Part shown: positions 62,628-64,000 of the stretch, in pieces
How the letters are laid out: each line of letters begins with the position of its first letter
Numbering within the stretch: the first letter of the stretch is position 1
NCBI RefSeq assembly: GCF_018130505.1
Contig: NZ_JAFCKH010000009.1
Location: 186,001 to 250,000, forward strand
Length of the DNA: 64,000 nt
Source: Bradyrhizobium tropiciagri
Lineage (GTDB): Bacteria; Pseudomonadota; Alphaproteobacteria; Rhizobiales; Xanthobacteraceae
Direction: 5' to 3'
Position numbers and translations under genes: made by a program
The notes under the pieces: generated by a model
Databases searched by the model: none
The model's input: only the letters and a program-made list of their open reading frames with translations
What the model was told of the DNA's origin: nothing

Positions 62628-62906
62628 TCCATTTTAGATAGACCCGTTCATTATTCAGTTTGGTTGGTGTGTGCAGCGGTCAACGCTGCGCGCATCATGT
62701 CGTGAACGATTGCGATCGCTGGTTGAGCAGCGGCAATCGTAGCGATGCATTGCTTGCTGTCGATGCGTTGATGGTTGCGCGTGTCTTCGCAGAAATTTTT
62801 GAATAGCTCGAAATTTCTTCCGCGCTTTCACGGCAACGATAAGTCTGCGTCATATTGTCGCACTACGGAGGGAGTGTTGCTAACTGCAAACACCCTGAGG
62901 TCGACA

Positions 62907-64000
62907 ATGGCTTTCAACTTTAAACAGAACTGGCGAACCAGCACGGCGCTCTGCGTCGCGTCCACGGTGTTCGTCGCAACCGCAGCTTATGCCGCTCACT
63001 ATCCGGGCGGTCACAGCGACTGGGACAACCGTTCGCATCACAAGCACCATGACAATGGTGACAGCGCCAAGCACGATCACGGCGACAAGGATCATGGCAA
63101 CGGCAACGGCGACAAGGTGAAGACCGCCTCGCCGATCAAGCACGTCATCATCCTGATCGGTGAAAACCGCGGCCTTGACCATACGTTCGGCATCTACAAG
63201 CCGAAGGGCAAGGGCCAGACCATCTCCAACCTGTTGTCGAAGGGCATCGTCAACGAGGATGGAACGCCGGGTCCGAACTTCGCGCAGGCGCAGCAGTTCT
63301 CGGTCACTGGCCAGAACTCGTTCTACATCGGCGCTCCGCAGATCTCGAAGTCGCCCTACAACGCGACGAATCAGATGCCGCAGCCGAACACGGCCGGCAC
63401 CCCGACCGGTCAGAGCGACACCTCGCCGCCGTTCAAGACGATCGCCGAAGCGAGCGTCGAGAAGGATATGGACCCGGCCGATCTCGATATCCTCACCACC
63501 GGCTTCAGCGGTCTGCCGAGCAACGTGCTCGACACCCGCGTTCCCGGCGCCGGCTCGCTGACCGGACCGTTCCCGCTGCAGGGCCAGCAGATCAGCGACG
63601 ACGACTACACCGGCGACTCCACGCACCGGTTCTATCAGGACTGGCAGCAGGAAGACTGCAGCGCCGCCAGTGCGAACAAGAACAACAATTCGGGCTGCCT
63701 GAACGACCTGTTCCCGTTCGTGATGGCGACCTACTCGGCGTCCAACAAGAGCATGGGCAACTCGATGGGCTTCTATAATGCCCAGCAGGGCCAGGCTCCG
63801 GTGCTGAAGATGCTGGCCGACCGCTTCACCCTGGGCGACAACTTCCATCAGTCGTTCCACGGTGGTACGGGCGCGAACCACTTCATGCTCGGAACCGGCG
63901 ATGCAGGGTTCTGGAGCGACGGCAATGGCAACCCCGCCACGCCGCCGACCACCGCGATCGCCAATCCGAATCCGGTTTCCGGCTCGGTCAATCGCTACAC
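62907..64000 (+). CDS. Secreted phosphoesterase (phospholipase C/acid phosphatase family), 3' end cut
   Basis: 364 codons to the window edge without a stop. The ATG at 62907 has GAGG six bases upstream. A signal peptide (STALCVASTVFVATAAYA) is followed by a ~40-residue His/Asp/Gly/Lys-rich stretch and then the phosphoesterase domain (PF04185): HVIILIGENRGLDHTFG, with E-N-R and D-H in the usual metal-site positions. Such enzymes cleave phosphomonoesters or phospholipids outside the cell and are common type II secretion cargo, which fits the nearby gsp cluster. The C-terminal part is outside the window. Confidence 0.85.
   Translation, partial: MAFNFKQNWRTSTALCVASTVFVATAAYAAHYPGGHSDWDNRSHHKHHDNGDSAKHDHGDKDHGNGNGDKVKTASPIKHVIILIGENRGLDHTFGIYKPKGKGQTISNLLSKGIVNEDGTPGPNFAQAQQFSVTGQNSFYIGAPQISKSPYNATNQMPQPNTAGTPTGQSDTSPPFKTIAEASVEKDMDPADLDILTTGFSGLPSNVLDTRVPGAGSLTGPFPLQGQQISDDDYTGDSTHRFYQDWQQEDCSAASANKNNNSGCLNDLFPFVMATYSASNKSMGNSMGFYNAQQGQAPVLKMLADRFTLGDNFHQSFHGGTGANHFMLGTGDAGFWSDGNGNPATPPTTAIANPNPVSGSVNRY

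Noticed and set aside
62846-62876. Pho box before the phosphoesterase
   Set aside because: Sequence around CTGCGTCATATTGTCGCA only loosely resembles the direct repeat of CTGTCAT; too many mismatches.
62880-63881. 333-codon minus-strand frame across the phosphoesterase gene
   Set aside because: The plus strand has a signal peptide and the E-N-R phosphoesterase motif; the reverse frame is Arg/Val-rich without motifs.
1-64000. tRNA, rRNA, CRISPR arrays, insertion sequences, phage genes, attachment sites
   Set aside because: None seen by reading; no transposase or integrase motifs and no spaced direct repeats. A tRNA and covariance-model scan was not possible.

Overview
The window is high-GC DNA from an alphaproteobacterium, most likely Bradyrhizobium or a close relative such as Rhodopseudomonas. 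This rests on the gene families seen (DUF1127, VirA/VirG-like two-component proteins, AmiC/ANTAR control of amide use, HutF-type histidine breakdown, an mim/prm di-iron monooxygenase cluster) and on base composition judged by eye; no database search was possible. No rRNA, tRNA, CRISPR array, insertion sequence or phage gene was seen. Both ends cut through genes.

1-11,700, signalling: a partial GT1-type glycosyltransferase (-), an AraC-family regulator (+), a VirG-like response regulator (+), a DUF1127 protein, a di-haem cytochrome c peroxidase overlapping a VirA-like hybrid kinase with a degenerate receiver, then a convergent Cache-HAMP-PAS hybrid kinase (-) and two small proteins.

11,700-27,550, monooxygenase island: a zinc alcohol dehydrogenase, a small cysteine-rich protein, and mimABCD (hydroxylase alpha, reductase, hydroxylase beta, coupling protein) followed by an amidohydrolase, a MIP18/DUF59 protein with a Cys-Gly tail, a divergent GroEL, an unknown protein, a sigma-54 activator, and a four-gene cassette of unknown function (helical protein, coiled coil, WD40 propeller, 61-residue protein). 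Three -24/-12 promoters are visible (before adh, before the Cys-rich protein, before a small ORF leading into mimA). Each is preceded by the same GCAATT-N6-GCAA dyad. This looks like one sigma-54 regulon for oxidation of a small alkane, ketone or phenol. The small proteins and the downstream cassette are the best candidates here for something undescribed.

27,600-39,250, amide island: an AmiC-like sensor and an ANTAR antiterminator (-) diverge from an operon of amidase, formamidase/acetamidase, a five-gene Urt/Fmd-type ABC transporter, an SDR oxidoreductase and a second, collinear amidase. The operon leader holds a sigma-70-like promoter and a strong intrinsic terminator before the first gene, the layout expected for AmiR-type antitermination.

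39,250-48,650, histidine utilisation: hutF-hutC-ABC transporter (-) diverge from hutI-hutH-hutU (+) across a perfect 20-bp palindrome, probably the HutC operator. No hutG is in the window.

48,650-64,000, secretion and export: a type II secretion system, with gspD (-) diverging from gspE-F-G-H-I-J-K-L-M and a GspC/N-like gene (+), and a short prepilin peptidase (-). Then an imelysin-family protein is coupled to a second di-haem peroxidase, and a secreted phosphoesterase runs off the right edge. The lipobox on the secretin and the nearby phosphoesterase recall the Hxc branch of type II secretion.
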